A DNA stretch of 64,000 bases from Alloalcanivorax marinus. GTDB lineage: Bacteria > Pseudomonadota > Gammaproteobacteria > Pseudomonadales > Alcanivoracaceae. Both the position numbers and the translations under genes were made by a program. Shown here piece by piece: positions 16,936-25,317 of this stretch (position 1 is its first letter; every line of letters starts with the position of its first letter). The stretch is from contig NZ_JADDOL010000014.1 of NCBI RefSeq assembly GCF_016906305.1, positions 46,508-110,507 of the forward strand, in the 5' to 3' direction. The notes under the pieces were generated by a model. That model did not search any database, was not told where the DNA came from, and was given only the letters and a program-made list of their open reading frames with translations.

Positions 16936-17610
16936 ATGGCTTCCACTCCGGTTCTCGACGCGCGTCAACTTAGCAAAACGGTTCCCGCCCCGGAAGGGAC
17001 GCTGACCCTCCTCGATGATATCCACCTGACGCTGAACCCCGGTGACAGTTTGGCCATCACCGGGCCGTCCGGTTCCGGAAAATCCACATTATTGGGTCTG
17101 CTCGCCGGCCTGGACGTACCCAGCGCCGGCGAGGTGCGCCTGCGCGGCGAACCGTTCAGCGCCCTGGACGAGGATGGCCGCGCCGCCCTGCGCGGGCGCT
17201 ACTGCAGCTTCGTGTTCCAGGCGTTCCATCTGGTTGCCGACCTGAACGCCCTGGAAAACGTGCAGCTGCCGCTGGAGATCGCCGGCGCCGCGCGCGCCCG
17301 GGAGCGGGCCCGCCACTGGCTGGAGCGGGTCGGCCTGGGCCACCGGGAACGGCACTTCCCGGCGCAGCTGTCCGGCGGCGAACAGCAACGGGTGGCCCTG
17401 GCCCGGGCCTTCGCGGTGGAGCCGGACCTGCTGTTCGCCGATGAGCCCACCGGCAGCCTGGACCGGGCCAACGGCGACCAGGTGGCCCAACTGCTGTTCG
17501 ACCTCAACCGGGACCACGGCACCGCCCTGGTGCTGGTGACGCACGACCCGGCCCTGGCCGCCCACTGCGCCCATCACCACGAGCTGGTGGAGGGCCGCCT
17601 GAATGCCTGA
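16936..17610 (+). CDS. ybbA: ABC transporter ATP-binding protein (YbbA)
   Basis: A 224-residue ABC ATPase of the LolD/MacB type. Walker A is GPSGSGKST, the signature is LSGGEQQR and Walker B is LLFADEPT, followed by a switch His in VLVTHDP. It pairs with the large FtsX-type permease that overlaps its 3' end. The start ATG touches the tesA start codon, leaving no intergenic DNA, so its promoter must lie within tesA. Only a weak AGGCG precedes the start. Substrate unknown; this class usually drives mechanotransmission or lipoprotein/lipid export. Confidence 0.92.
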   Translation: MASTPVLDARQLSKTVPAPEGTLTLLDDIHLTLNPGDSLAITGPSGSGKSTLLGLLAGLDVPSAGEVRLRGEPFSALDEDGRAALRGRYCSFVFQAFHLVADLNALENVQLPLEIAGAARARERARHWLERVGLGHRERHFPAQLSGGEQQRVALARAFAVEPDLLFADEPTGSLDRANGDQVAQLLFDLNRDHGTALVLVTHDPALAAHCAHHHELVEGRLNA

Positions 17611-20053
17611 TCCCCGCCTTCTGCTGCGACCCTGGCGCTCCGGCGCCTTCCGCATTCAGGCCCTGGCGCTGCTGGTGGCGTCCCTGGCCATCGCCGCGGT
17701 GGTGCTGCTGCGCGGCGAGCTGGAGCACCGCTTCGCCAACCGTACCGCCGAAGCCATCGGCGGCGACCTGATCCTGGAGGGCAGCCAGCCCGCCAGCGAG
17801 CCGCAGATCGCGCTGCTCGGCGACCGGCCCCGTTCGGCGATCAGCCGCTTCACCACGGTGCTGGTTCGCGACGACACCTTCGTGCTGGTCAGCGTCAAGG
17901 CGGTGGACGACGGCTACCCCCTGTTCGGCCAGTTGCGGGTCAGCGAGCGGCGTTTCGGCGACCCGGTGGCGGTGGACCGGGGCCCGCCCGCCGGTGAAGT
18001 GTGGCTGGCCGGCACCGCCCTGGACCGGCTGGACCAGAACCTGGGCGAATTCATCACGGTGGGCGACCGGGCCCTGCTGGTGAGCAAGGTGCTGGTGCGC
18101 GAGCCGGACCAGGGCGCCGGCTTCTACAGCATGAACCCGCGCCTGATGATGAACCTGGCCGATGTGCCCTCCACCGGCATTCTCGGCCCCGGCACCCGGG
18201 TGCGCCATGAGCTGCGCATCGCCGCCCCCGGCGACCAGCTCACCGAGGTGGCGGAGGCGCTGCGCCCGACCCTGGCGGTGAATCAGGAAATCGACACCCG
18301 CGAGGACGCCGGGCTGAGGTCCATGGGGCCACTGCGACAGCTTACGCTGTGGGGCCAGCTGGCGGTGATGATGGTGGTGCTGCTTTGCGGCGGCGCGGTC
18401 TATCTGGCCGCCGGCGTACGCGGCGCCGAACAGGCCGGCCGCTGCGCGGTGATGAAAACCTTCGGCGCCAGCCGCCGCCGTATTCTCGGCCAGGTGCTGG
18501 GCCGTGAGCTGCTGGCCCTGCTGCCGTCGCTGCTGCTGGGCCTGGGCCTGGCGGCGCTGGCGTTCACCCTGCTGCGCCGGTGGCTCGGCGAGGCGCTGGC
18601 CTGGCAACCGCCCTGGCACACCTGGCTGTTGCTGGGGCTGGCGCCGGTGGTGATCTGGGCGGGCTTCGCCCTGCCCCGCCTGTGGCGGCTGGCCCACCTG
18701 CCGGCCCGGGACATTCTCGGCGACCGGCCCCAGGCGCCCTCCGCCCGGGCCGGCCTTAATCTGATCGGTGCTCTGGCGGCGCCGGTGCTGGTGGCGATGA
18801 TGCTGTCCGGCTCGCTCAGCGATCTGGGCCAGCTGCTGGCGCTGATGGTGGCGGTGGCCGTGGGCCTGCCGCTACTGCTGTGGGGACCGCTGCGGCTGGC
18901 CGACCGGGCCGGCCAGCGCTGGCCCCTGCCGGCCCGGCTGGCACTGCGACGGCTGTCGCGGCGTCCGCTGACCACCCTGCCGATGCTGGCCGCGATGGTG
19001 CTGGCACTGTCGATCATGTCCCTAGCCACACAGGTGGGCCAGCAACTGCTGGCCGACTGGCGCGACCGGTTGCCGGAGAACGCCCCCAATTACTTCGTGC
19101 TTAATCTGTTCGACCAGGATCTGGACGCTTTCCGAGACTGGCTGGACCGGCACGACGCCCGGGTGCCCGGCTACTACCCGGTGGTGCGCGGCCGGCTCAC
19201 GCGGATCAACGACGAGCCGGTGCGCGAGGCGGTCACCAAGGAAGAAGACGACGACGATCAGGGGCAGCGGGCCCTGAACCGGGACCTGTCGCTCACCGAG
19301 GCGGACACGCTGCCGGACAGCAACCGCACCCTGGAGGGTCGCTGGGTGGGCGACGCCGCCGGTGAAGTGTCGGTGGAATCGGAGTTGGCGGAATCCCTGG
19401 GCCTGACGGTGGGCGACTCCCTCACCTTCACCGGTCAGGCCGGTGACCTGCAGGCCACCGTGGTGGGATTGCGCGAGGTGGACTGGGAGAGCTTCGAGCC
19501 CAATTTCTACTTTATGTTCAGCCCCGGCACCCTGGACGGGCAAAGCCGCTATTGGCTGACCAGCTTCTACTTGCCCGAAAACCGCACCGGGGAGCTGCCC
19601 GATCTGATCCGGCAGTTCCCGCAAATCACCCTGCTGGACGTCAACGCCCTGCTCGACCAGGCCCAGGGGTTGATCGATCAGGCCAGCCGCGCGGCCCTGG
19701 CGCTGGCGGTGTTGCTACTCGCCGCCAGTGTCCTGGTGATGGCCGCCGCCTGGCTGGCCGGCGGCCAGCAACGGCGGCGGGACGAGGCGCTGCTGCGGGT
19801 GCTGGGGGCGCGTAACCGCCTGCTGCGCCGGGTGGCGGTGCTGGAGCAATTGCTGCTGCTGGGCGGCGCCGCCCTGTTCGCCCACCTGCTGCATCTGGCG
19901 GCGCTGGTGCCGCTGGGCGTCAAGCTGTTCGACGGCGACCTGCCGCTGTCGGCGTGGATTCTGCTGCCCTGGGTGGTGGTGCTGCCGCTGCTGGCGCTGG
20001 AGGCCCTGCGACCCCGGAGCCAGGACCGGCCGTTGGCGCGGCTGGCCCACTGA
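17603..20053 (+). CDS. ybbP: ABC transporter permease (YbbP, FtsX family)
   Basis: An 816-residue membrane permease. It has an N-terminal anchor (about 20-38) and a periplasmic domain. Two FtsX-type membrane bundles follow (about 250-480 and 690-815), separated by a large periplasmic region that includes PNYFVLNLFDQDLDAFRDWL, a family hallmark. A 7-residue acidic stretch (EEDDDDQ) around residue 550 is unusual. It overlaps ybbA by 8 nt and forms the YbbA-YbbP exporter. It ends 5 nt before the stop of the convergent MFS gene. Confidence 0.9.
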   Translation: MPDPRLLLRPWRSGAFRIQALALLVASLAIAAVVLLRGELEHRFANRTAEAIGGDLILEGSQPASEPQIALLGDRPRSAISRFTTVLVRDDTFVLVSVKAVDDGYPLFGQLRVSERRFGDPVAVDRGPPAGEVWLAGTALDRLDQNLGEFITVGDRALLVSKVLVREPDQGAGFYSMNPRLMMNLADVPSTGILGPGTRVRHELRIAAPGDQLTEVAEALRPTLAVNQEIDTREDAGLRSMGPLRQLTLWGQLAVMMVVLLCGGAVYLAAGVRGAEQAGRCAVMKTFGASRRRILGQVLGRELLALLPSLLLGLGLAALAFTLLRRWLGEALAWQPPWHTWLLLGLAPVVIWAGFALPRLWRLAHLPARDILGDRPQAPSARAGLNLIGALAAPVLVAMMLSGSLSDLGQLLALMVAVAVGLPLLLWGPLRLADRAGQRWPLPARLALRRLSRRPLTTLPMLAAMVLALSIMSLATQVGQQLLADWRDRLPENAPNYFVLNLFDQDLDAFRDWLDRHDARVPGYYPVVRGRLTRINDEPVREAVTKEEDDDDQGQRALNRDLSLTEADTLPDSNRTLEGRWVGDAAGEVSVESELAESLGLTVGDSLTFTGQAGDLQATVVGLREVDWESFEPNFYFMFSPGTLDGQSRYWLTSFYLPENRTGELPDLIRQFPQITLLDVNALLDQAQGLIDQASRAALALAVLLLAASVLVMAAAWLAGGQQRRRDEALLRVLGARNRLLRRVAVLEQLLLLGGAALFAHLLHLAALVPLGVKLFDGDLPLSAWILLPWVVVLPLLALEALRPRSQDRPLARLAH

Positions 20054-20058
20054 TCCGA

Positions 20059-21252
20059 TCACAACCGGTTGCCGATGCGCTCGCCGGCGATCAGGCGGAA
20101 CGACAGCAGCGCCGCCAGGGCGCTGGCCGCCATCAGGGCGGTCATCGGCAGCGGCGTGCCGTCGTGGATCATGCCCAGACCGGTGCCGATCAGGCCGGCG
20201 AGCAGAAACTGCAGGCAGCCGTTGAGGCCGGTGGCGGCACCGCTGTCGCGGTCGAAATAGGCGAGAAAACTGGCCAGAGCGTTGGGAATCGCCAGGGCCG
20301 CCATGCCGGCCACCAGCATGATCAGCGGCACCGTATTCCACAGCGCCAGCTTGCCGGCCAGCGTCAGCGTCAGCAGCGCCGCCGCGGACAGGCACTGGAT
20401 CAGCACCGCCACGCCCAGAATGGTGACGCTTTCGAAGCGGCGCAGCAGCAGCACGTTGACCCGGTTAAGAGTCAGCATCAGCACCACATTGGCGCCGAAA
20501 TAGAGCGGAAAGGCGCTCTCCCCCACGTCGAAATACTCGATATAGAGAAAGGCGGCGTCGGTGATAAAGGTGAACATGGCCGAGAACACCAGGCCGTTGG
20601 CGAGGATGAAGCCCATCGCCTTGCGCTGGCGCAGCACCCGTCCGTAGGCGGCGAACATGCGATGACGCAGGGGCTCCTCCGCCACCTGGGGTGCCACCGA
20701 GGGCAGCCCGAAGCGCAGAATCAGCCCCACCACCACCGCGTAGGCGGCCAGCATCACGAAGATGCTCGGCCAGCCGGCCAGCTTCAGCAGCGCCGCGCCG
20801 ATGGCCGGCGCCAGCAGCGGCGCGATCAGCAGCACCAGCCCCACCGAGGTCAGCACCCGGGCCGCCTCGCGGCCGTTGAAATGGTCCCGCACCGAGGCCG
20901 CCGCGATCACCACCGTGGCGCCGCCGCCCAGGGCCTGCACCACCCGCAGCAGATAAAGCTGGCCGACGCTGGTGCACACGCTGATCGCCAGACTGGCGAG
21001 CAGAAACACCGCCAGCCCCACATAGGCCACCGGCTTGCGGCCGAAATGGTCGGACAGGGGCCCGCCCAGCCACTGGCCGGCGGCCACCCCGATCACATAG
21101 AAGCTCACCGACAGCTCCACCCGGTGCACGGCCACGCCGAAATCCTCGGCCATGGTCGGCAATGCCGGCAAATAGGTGTCGATGGCCAGCGGCCCCAGGG
21201 CCACCAGCCCGCCCAGCAGAATCGCCAGGCGCAGCGGAGAAATCGTGGGCAT
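20059..21252 (-). CDS. MFS multidrug transporter, Bcr/CflA family
   Basis: A 397-residue 12-helix proton-driven exporter. The DHA1 signature is visible: LAIDTYLPALPTMAEDFGV in helix 1, and GPLSDHFGRKPVAYVGL (motif A) after helix 2. The LRVVQALGGGATVVIAAASV stretch in helices 4-5 is typical of Bcr/CflA. Substrates in the family include bicyclomycin, chloramphenicol and sulfonamides; the substrate here is unknown. I start at ATG 21252, where the family N-terminus begins. It is transcribed divergently from the antiporter gene across 155 bp. Confidence 0.88.
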   Translation of the reverse strand: MPTISPLRLAILLGGLVALGPLAIDTYLPALPTMAEDFGVAVHRVELSVSFYVIGVAAGQWLGGPLSDHFGRKPVAYVGLAVFLLASLAISVCTSVGQLYLLRVVQALGGGATVVIAAASVRDHFNGREAARVLTSVGLVLLIAPLLAPAIGAALLKLAGWPSIFVMLAAYAVVVGLILRFGLPSVAPQVAEEPLRHRMFAAYGRVLRQRKAMGFILANGLVFSAMFTFITDAAFLYIEYFDVGESAFPLYFGANVVLMLTLNRVNVLLLRRFESVTILGVAVLIQCLSAAALLTLTLAGKLALWNTVPLIMLVAGMAALAIPNALASFLAYFDRDSGAATGLNGCLQFLLAGLIGTGLGMIHDGTPLPMTALMAASALAALLSFRLIAGERIGNRL

Positions 21253-21343
21253 GAAAAGGATTCCGGGAAACACGAACGGGAAGCGCGCAAGGGTAACATT
21301 TGGCGGCGCGCGGCGCGCTATAAGAATGGCGGGACGACCGGCG

Positions 21344-21349
21344 TATAAT
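21344..21349 (+). promoter_or_regulatory. -10 box candidate for the antiporter gene (TATAAT)
   Basis: A perfect TATAAT lies 59-64 nt upstream of the antiporter ATG in the divergent intergenic region. No convincing -35 hexamer is seen at normal spacing. Confidence 0.4.
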
Positions 21350-21407
21350 CCTTGCGGCCTATCGGATTCGCTGGGACCATAGCCGCACCCTCGAGACAAG
21401 GAAGCCC

Positions 21408-23216
21408 ATGGAACTTTCCGTCCCTTTTCAGCTTGCCGTGATCACCGTGGTGGCCTTTCTTTGCCAGTGGGCCTCATGGCGGATCAAGCTGCCGGCGATT
21501 CTGCCGCTGTTGATTTCCGGTCTGCTGCTCGGCTCGGTGACCGGCCTGATCCAACCCCGCGACCTGTTCGGGGACCTTTTGCTGCCGGGCGTGTCCCTGG
21601 CGGTGTCGATCATTCTGTTCGAGGGCGCGCTGACCCTGCGCTTCGATGAAATCCGCGGTCTGGAAAAGACCGTGCGCCGTCTGGTCACCTGGGGTGCCCT
21701 GGTCACCTGGGGCGTGGTGACCCTGTCCGCCTGGGGGCTGCTGGATCTGCCGCTGGGCCTGGCGCTGCTGTTCGGTGCCCTGGTGGTGGTCACCGGCCCC
21801 ACCGTGATCGTGCCCCTGTTGCGCAGCGTGCGCCCCAAGGCCAGCGTGGCCCGGCTGCTGCGCTGGGAAGGGATCGTCATCGACCCGCTGGGCGCGATCC
21901 TGGCGGTACTGGCCTATGAGCTGGTGGTCGCCACCGGCCAGCAGGGTGCCCTGCTGCACGGCCTGTGGCTGTTCTTCCAGGCGATCGCCGTGGGCACCGT
22001 GATCGGTGTGGTGGTGGCCTTTATTCTCAGCTTCCTGCTGGCCCGGCAGCTGGTGCCGGAATACCTGCGCAGCTTCCTGGTGCTGTCCATGGTGATCGGC
22101 TCCTTCGTGCTCGCCAACGGGCTCAGCGAGGAGTCCGGCCTGGTGGCGGTGACGGTGGCCGGCATCGTGCTGGCCAACCGCAAGGGCGTGCGCACCGACG
22201 ACATCCTGCATTTCAAGGAAAACCTGTCGGTGATGCTGATCTCGGTGCTGTTCATCGTGCTGGCCGCGCGCCTGGAGATGGACCAGCTGCTGAGCCTGGG
22301 CGCCACCGCCCTGCTGGTGCTGGCCATTATCCAGCTGGTGGCGCGGCCCCTGTCGGTGTGGGTGTCGACCCTGGGCAGCAGCCTCAACTGGCGGGAAAAA
22401 GCGCTGCTGGCCTGGATCGCGCCGCGCGGCATCGTGGCGGCGGCGGTGTCCGCCCTGTTCGCCCAGCGCCTGCAGGAGAACGGCGTGGAAGGCGCCGAGC
22501 TGCTGGTACCACTGACCTTCATGGTGATCATCGGCACGGTGGCCCTGCAGAGCGTCACCGCCCGGCCCCTGGCGCGGCTGCTCAAGGTGGCGGAGCCCGG
22601 CCCGCGCGGTTTCCTGATCATCGGCGCCAACCCGGTGGCACGGGCGGTGGGCGAAGCCCTGCACGAGAACAATTTCCCGGTGATCCTGATCGACTCCAGC
22701 TGGGAGAGCATCCGCGCCGCGCGCATGAAAGGCCTGGGCACCTTCTACGGTAACCCGGTGTCCAGCCACGCGGACCAGCACCTGGATCTGGTCGGCTACG
22801 GCAAACTGCTGGGCCTGAGCCCGCGCCGCGAGCTGAACACCATGGCCACCATGCGCTACCGGCTGGAATTCGGCGAAGCCAACGTCTACAGCCTGCCGTG
22901 GGTGAGCGAGAAGGAAGACAAGCACGAGGTGGCCGCCCAGCACCGGGGCGCCACCCTGTTCAGCAGCGAGGCCAGCTACGCGCGGCTGGCCAGCCTGATC
23001 AGCCAGGGCGCCGAGATCCGCCGCACGCGGATCACCGACGAATTCAGCTTCGACGCCTATCTGAAGGTGGAGGACCGGCAGGTGATGCCGTTGTTCGCCA
23101 TCGATCCCCGCGACCGGGCCCACGTGTTCACCGCCGAGTCCCAGCCGGAGCCCAAGCCCGGCTGGGCGGTGATCGGTCTGATCAAGGAAGAGCAGACGGA
23201 GAAAGCGGAGAAATAA
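21408..23216 (+). CDS. Na+/H+ antiporter, CPA1 family with C-terminal nucleotide-binding-like domain
   Basis: 602 residues. About 12 membrane helices fill residues 5-400, including IILFEGALTLRF, VVTGPTVIVPLLR and EGIVIDPLGAILAV (the paired-Asp region of CPA1 exchangers). The IAPRGIVAAAVSALFA segment is typical of NhaP-like proteins. A soluble C-terminal domain (about 405-600) begins FLIIGANPVARAVGEALHENN, a Rossmann-like TrkA_N-type fold that may sense nucleotide or redox state. It would exchange Na+ or K+ for H+. AAGGA lies 7 nt before the ATG. Confidence 0.88.
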   Translation: MELSVPFQLAVITVVAFLCQWASWRIKLPAILPLLISGLLLGSVTGLIQPRDLFGDLLLPGVSLAVSIILFEGALTLRFDEIRGLEKTVRRLVTWGALVTWGVVTLSAWGLLDLPLGLALLFGALVVVTGPTVIVPLLRSVRPKASVARLLRWEGIVIDPLGAILAVLAYELVVATGQQGALLHGLWLFFQAIAVGTVIGVVVAFILSFLLARQLVPEYLRSFLVLSMVIGSFVLANGLSEESGLVAVTVAGIVLANRKGVRTDDILHFKENLSVMLISVLFIVLAARLEMDQLLSLGATALLVLAIIQLVARPLSVWVSTLGSSLNWREKALLAWIAPRGIVAAAVSALFAQRLQENGVEGAELLVPLTFMVIIGTVALQSVTARPLARLLKVAEPGPRGFLIIGANPVARAVGEALHENNFPVILIDSSWESIRAARMKGLGTFYGNPVSSHADQHLDLVGYGKLLGLSPRRELNTMATMRYRLEFGEANVYSLPWVSEKEDKHEVAAQHRGATLFSSEASYARLASLISQGAEIRRTRITDEFSFDAYLKVEDRQVMPLFAIDPRDRAHVFTAESQPEPKPGWAVIGLIKEEQTEKAEK

Positions 23217-23234
23217 GACGCGGCGGGGCCGGCT

Positions 23235-23648
23235 TCAGCCGCGATCGGCGTTGAACGAGTCGATCAGGCCGCACACCCGGCCGTCTTCCAGGCGGCAGTC
23301 CGGGGCGTTTTCCCAGGCGGCCACGGCGGCGTGCATGCGGTCGCTGAGGCCGCGCAGTTCCTGGATGCGCGCCTCCACTTCCTGAAGGCGCGTTTCGATC
23401 AGCGCCCGTACCTTCGGACACGGCGTGGCGCCGCTTTCCGATTCCTCGATCAGCGCCCGCACATCCCCCAGGGTGAAACCCAGCCCCCGCGCCTTGAGCG
23501 CGAAGCGCAGCCGGCGCAGGTCGTCGCCGCCGTAGCGGCGATAGCCGTTGGCCGGATCCCGGTCCGGGCGCAGCAGCCCCAGCTCGGTGTAATGACGGAC
23601 GGTTTCGGCGGTGGTGTCGGCCCGCCGGGCCAGATCGGTGACGCGCAT
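23235..23648 (-). CDS. MerR-family transcriptional regulator
   Basis: 137 residues: an N-terminal MerR winged HTH (MRVTDLARRADTTAETVRHY, then LGLLRPDRDPANGYRRY), a coiled-coil dimer helix and a short C-terminal effector region. Cysteines at 77, 118 and 126 recall metal sensors (MerR/CadR type), but the C77-C118 spacing is about six residues longer than the classic one. No metal transporter lies next to it. The last codons and stop overlap a fragment that looks like half of the REP-like repeat (GGCTTCAGCCGCGATC). ATG 23648 is the family start. Confidence 0.85.
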   Translation of the reverse strand: MRVTDLARRADTTAETVRHYTELGLLRPDRDPANGYRRYGGDDLRRLRFALKARGLGFTLGDVRALIEESESGATPCPKVRALIETRLQEVEARIQELRGLSDRMHAAVAAWENAPDCRLEDGRVCGLIDSFNADRG

Positions 23649-23739
23649 GGCGGCCTCCCGGTAATCGCGAAGGCCCAGTGTACCACCGTGCGACACCGGT
23701 GCGGCCCGCTCAGGCGCGACCTGGTCAGCCGCGGCCGGC

Positions 23740-25317
23740 TCAGGCGCGACCCGGGTAGCCGGTGATCTGGCGGATCGCGCGGTACAACGGCGCCAGCCGC
23801 GGATAGAGACGCCGGTACACCCTGCGGTACAGACGATCATAAAGCGCCGCCGGTGCCGGGCGCGGCTGGAAGGCGGTCCCCGGTCGGGTCATGGCCGCCA
23901 CCGCCGCGCCGTGATCCGGGTACAGGCCGGCGCCCACGGCGGCGTTGATGGCCGCGCCCAGGCCGGAGGTCTCGAAGGTGTGCGGGCGCACCGCCGGCAC
24001 GCCGAACAGATCGGCGGTGATCTGCATCACCGCGTCGCTCTGGGAGCCGCCGCCGGACACCAGCAGCCGCCGGATCGGCGTGCGGTTGCGCTTCTCCAGC
24101 CGTTCCCGGCCCTCGCGCAGGGCGTAGGCGATACCCTCGATAATGGCCCGGTAGAGATGGGCCCGGGTGTGCACGTCGCCGAAGCCGATAATCGCCCCTT
24201 TCGCTTCCGGCCCCGGGATGCGGACCCCCGGATTCCAGAACGGCTGCAGGGTCAGCCCCAGGGCCCCGGGCGGCGACGCCTCCAGCAGTTTCTCGAACAG
24301 CTGCTCCGCCGGCACGCCCAGCCGCTCCGCTTCGCGCACTTCCTCGGCGGCGAACTCGCGCTTAAACCAGTTCACCATCCAGTAGCCCCGCTGCACGATG
24401 ATCTCGGAGTTATAGCGGCCCGGCGCGGCGGCGCCGTAGGCGGGCACGAACGGAATCGGTTCCACGTACCGGGCGTTGCAGGTGTTGAAGGTGGCGGTGG
24501 TGCCGTAGCTGATATGGCCGGTGTCCGGCGCGAAGGCGCCGGCGCCCAATACCTCGCAGGCCTTGTCGGCGCCGCAGGCGATCAGGGGCAGGCCGGCGGG
24601 AATGCCGGTGGCGGTCGCTGCCGCCTCGGTGATGTGGCCCAGCGGTTGCCCCGGCGGCATCAGTTCCGGCAGTTGCTCGCGGCGCACCCGCAGGGCCAGC
24701 CATTTCATGTCCCCCGGGGCGGCCCAGGCCTGCTTTTTGTAGTCGAACGGCAGATAGCCCACCTGGCTGGCGGTGCAGTCCCGGCGCTCCCCGCAAAGGC
24801 GCCAGGTCAGATAGCCGGACAGCAGCAGGAACCAGCGGGTGCGGGCCCACCGATCCGGCTCTTCCACCGCCAGCCAGTTGCATTCCGCCTTGGACTGGAA
24901 CTGGCGCAGGGTCTCACCCTGCCCCAGCGCCGCCACCGGCCAGCGCCAGTACACCGGCAGCCTCGGGTAGTCGGCGGTGCGGCGCTGGTCCAACCAGATC
25001 ACCGCCGGCCGCAGGGGGCGCATGTTTTCATCCAGGCACACCACCGAGGCCCGCTGGGTGGTCAGCGCCACCGCCGCCACCCGTTCGCGCAGGGCGCCGT
25101 GGTCGCGCCACAGGCCCTGGCAGGCCTGGGCCAGCTGTTCCCAGAAATAGTCCGCGTCCTGTTCCGCGTGGCCGGGGCCGCCGTCGCGGTAGGGCTGGAT
25201 CGGCTGTTGAAAGCGGGCCACCAGCTCGCCGCGGGTGTCGAAGAGCATGGCCCGGGCGCTCTGCGTGCCCTGGTCCAGGGCCAGCAGCAGCGGGCCGGCC
25301 GGCGCGGCGGCGCTCAT
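23740..25317 (-). CDS. FGGY-family carbohydrate kinase, glycerol-kinase-like with altered pocket
   Basis: A 525-residue FGGY kinase. The N-terminal phosphate loop is LALDQGTQSARAMLFD and the C-terminal domain has VSGGGSQSDAVMQITADLFG. In glycerol kinase the substrate is held by an Arg-Glu pair (NQRET) and Asp-Gln (GDQQ). Here the equivalents are TTQRASV and GADKACEVLG, so the Glu and Gln are replaced and canonical glycerol kinase activity is doubtful. It is the last gene of an operon with GlpD-like and AGPS-like enzymes (4-nt overlap with the former), which points to a glycerol or dihydroxyacetone derivative. Confidence 0.85.
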   Translation of the reverse strand: MSAAAPAGPLLLALDQGTQSARAMLFDTRGELVARFQQPIQPYRDGGPGHAEQDADYFWEQLAQACQGLWRDHGALRERVAAVALTTQRASVVCLDENMRPLRPAVIWLDQRRTADYPRLPVYWRWPVAALGQGETLRQFQSKAECNWLAVEEPDRWARTRWFLLLSGYLTWRLCGERRDCTASQVGYLPFDYKKQAWAAPGDMKWLALRVRREQLPELMPPGQPLGHITEAAATATGIPAGLPLIACGADKACEVLGAGAFAPDTGHISYGTTATFNTCNARYVEPIPFVPAYGAAAPGRYNSEIIVQRGYWMVNWFKREFAAEEVREAERLGVPAEQLFEKLLEASPPGALGLTLQPFWNPGVRIPGPEAKGAIIGFGDVHTRAHLYRAIIEGIAYALREGRERLEKRNRTPIRRLLVSGGGSQSDAVMQITADLFGVPAVRPHTFETSGLGAAINAAVGAGLYPDHGAAVAAMTRPGTAFQPRPAPAALYDRLYRRVYRRLYPRLAPLYRAIRQITGYPGRA

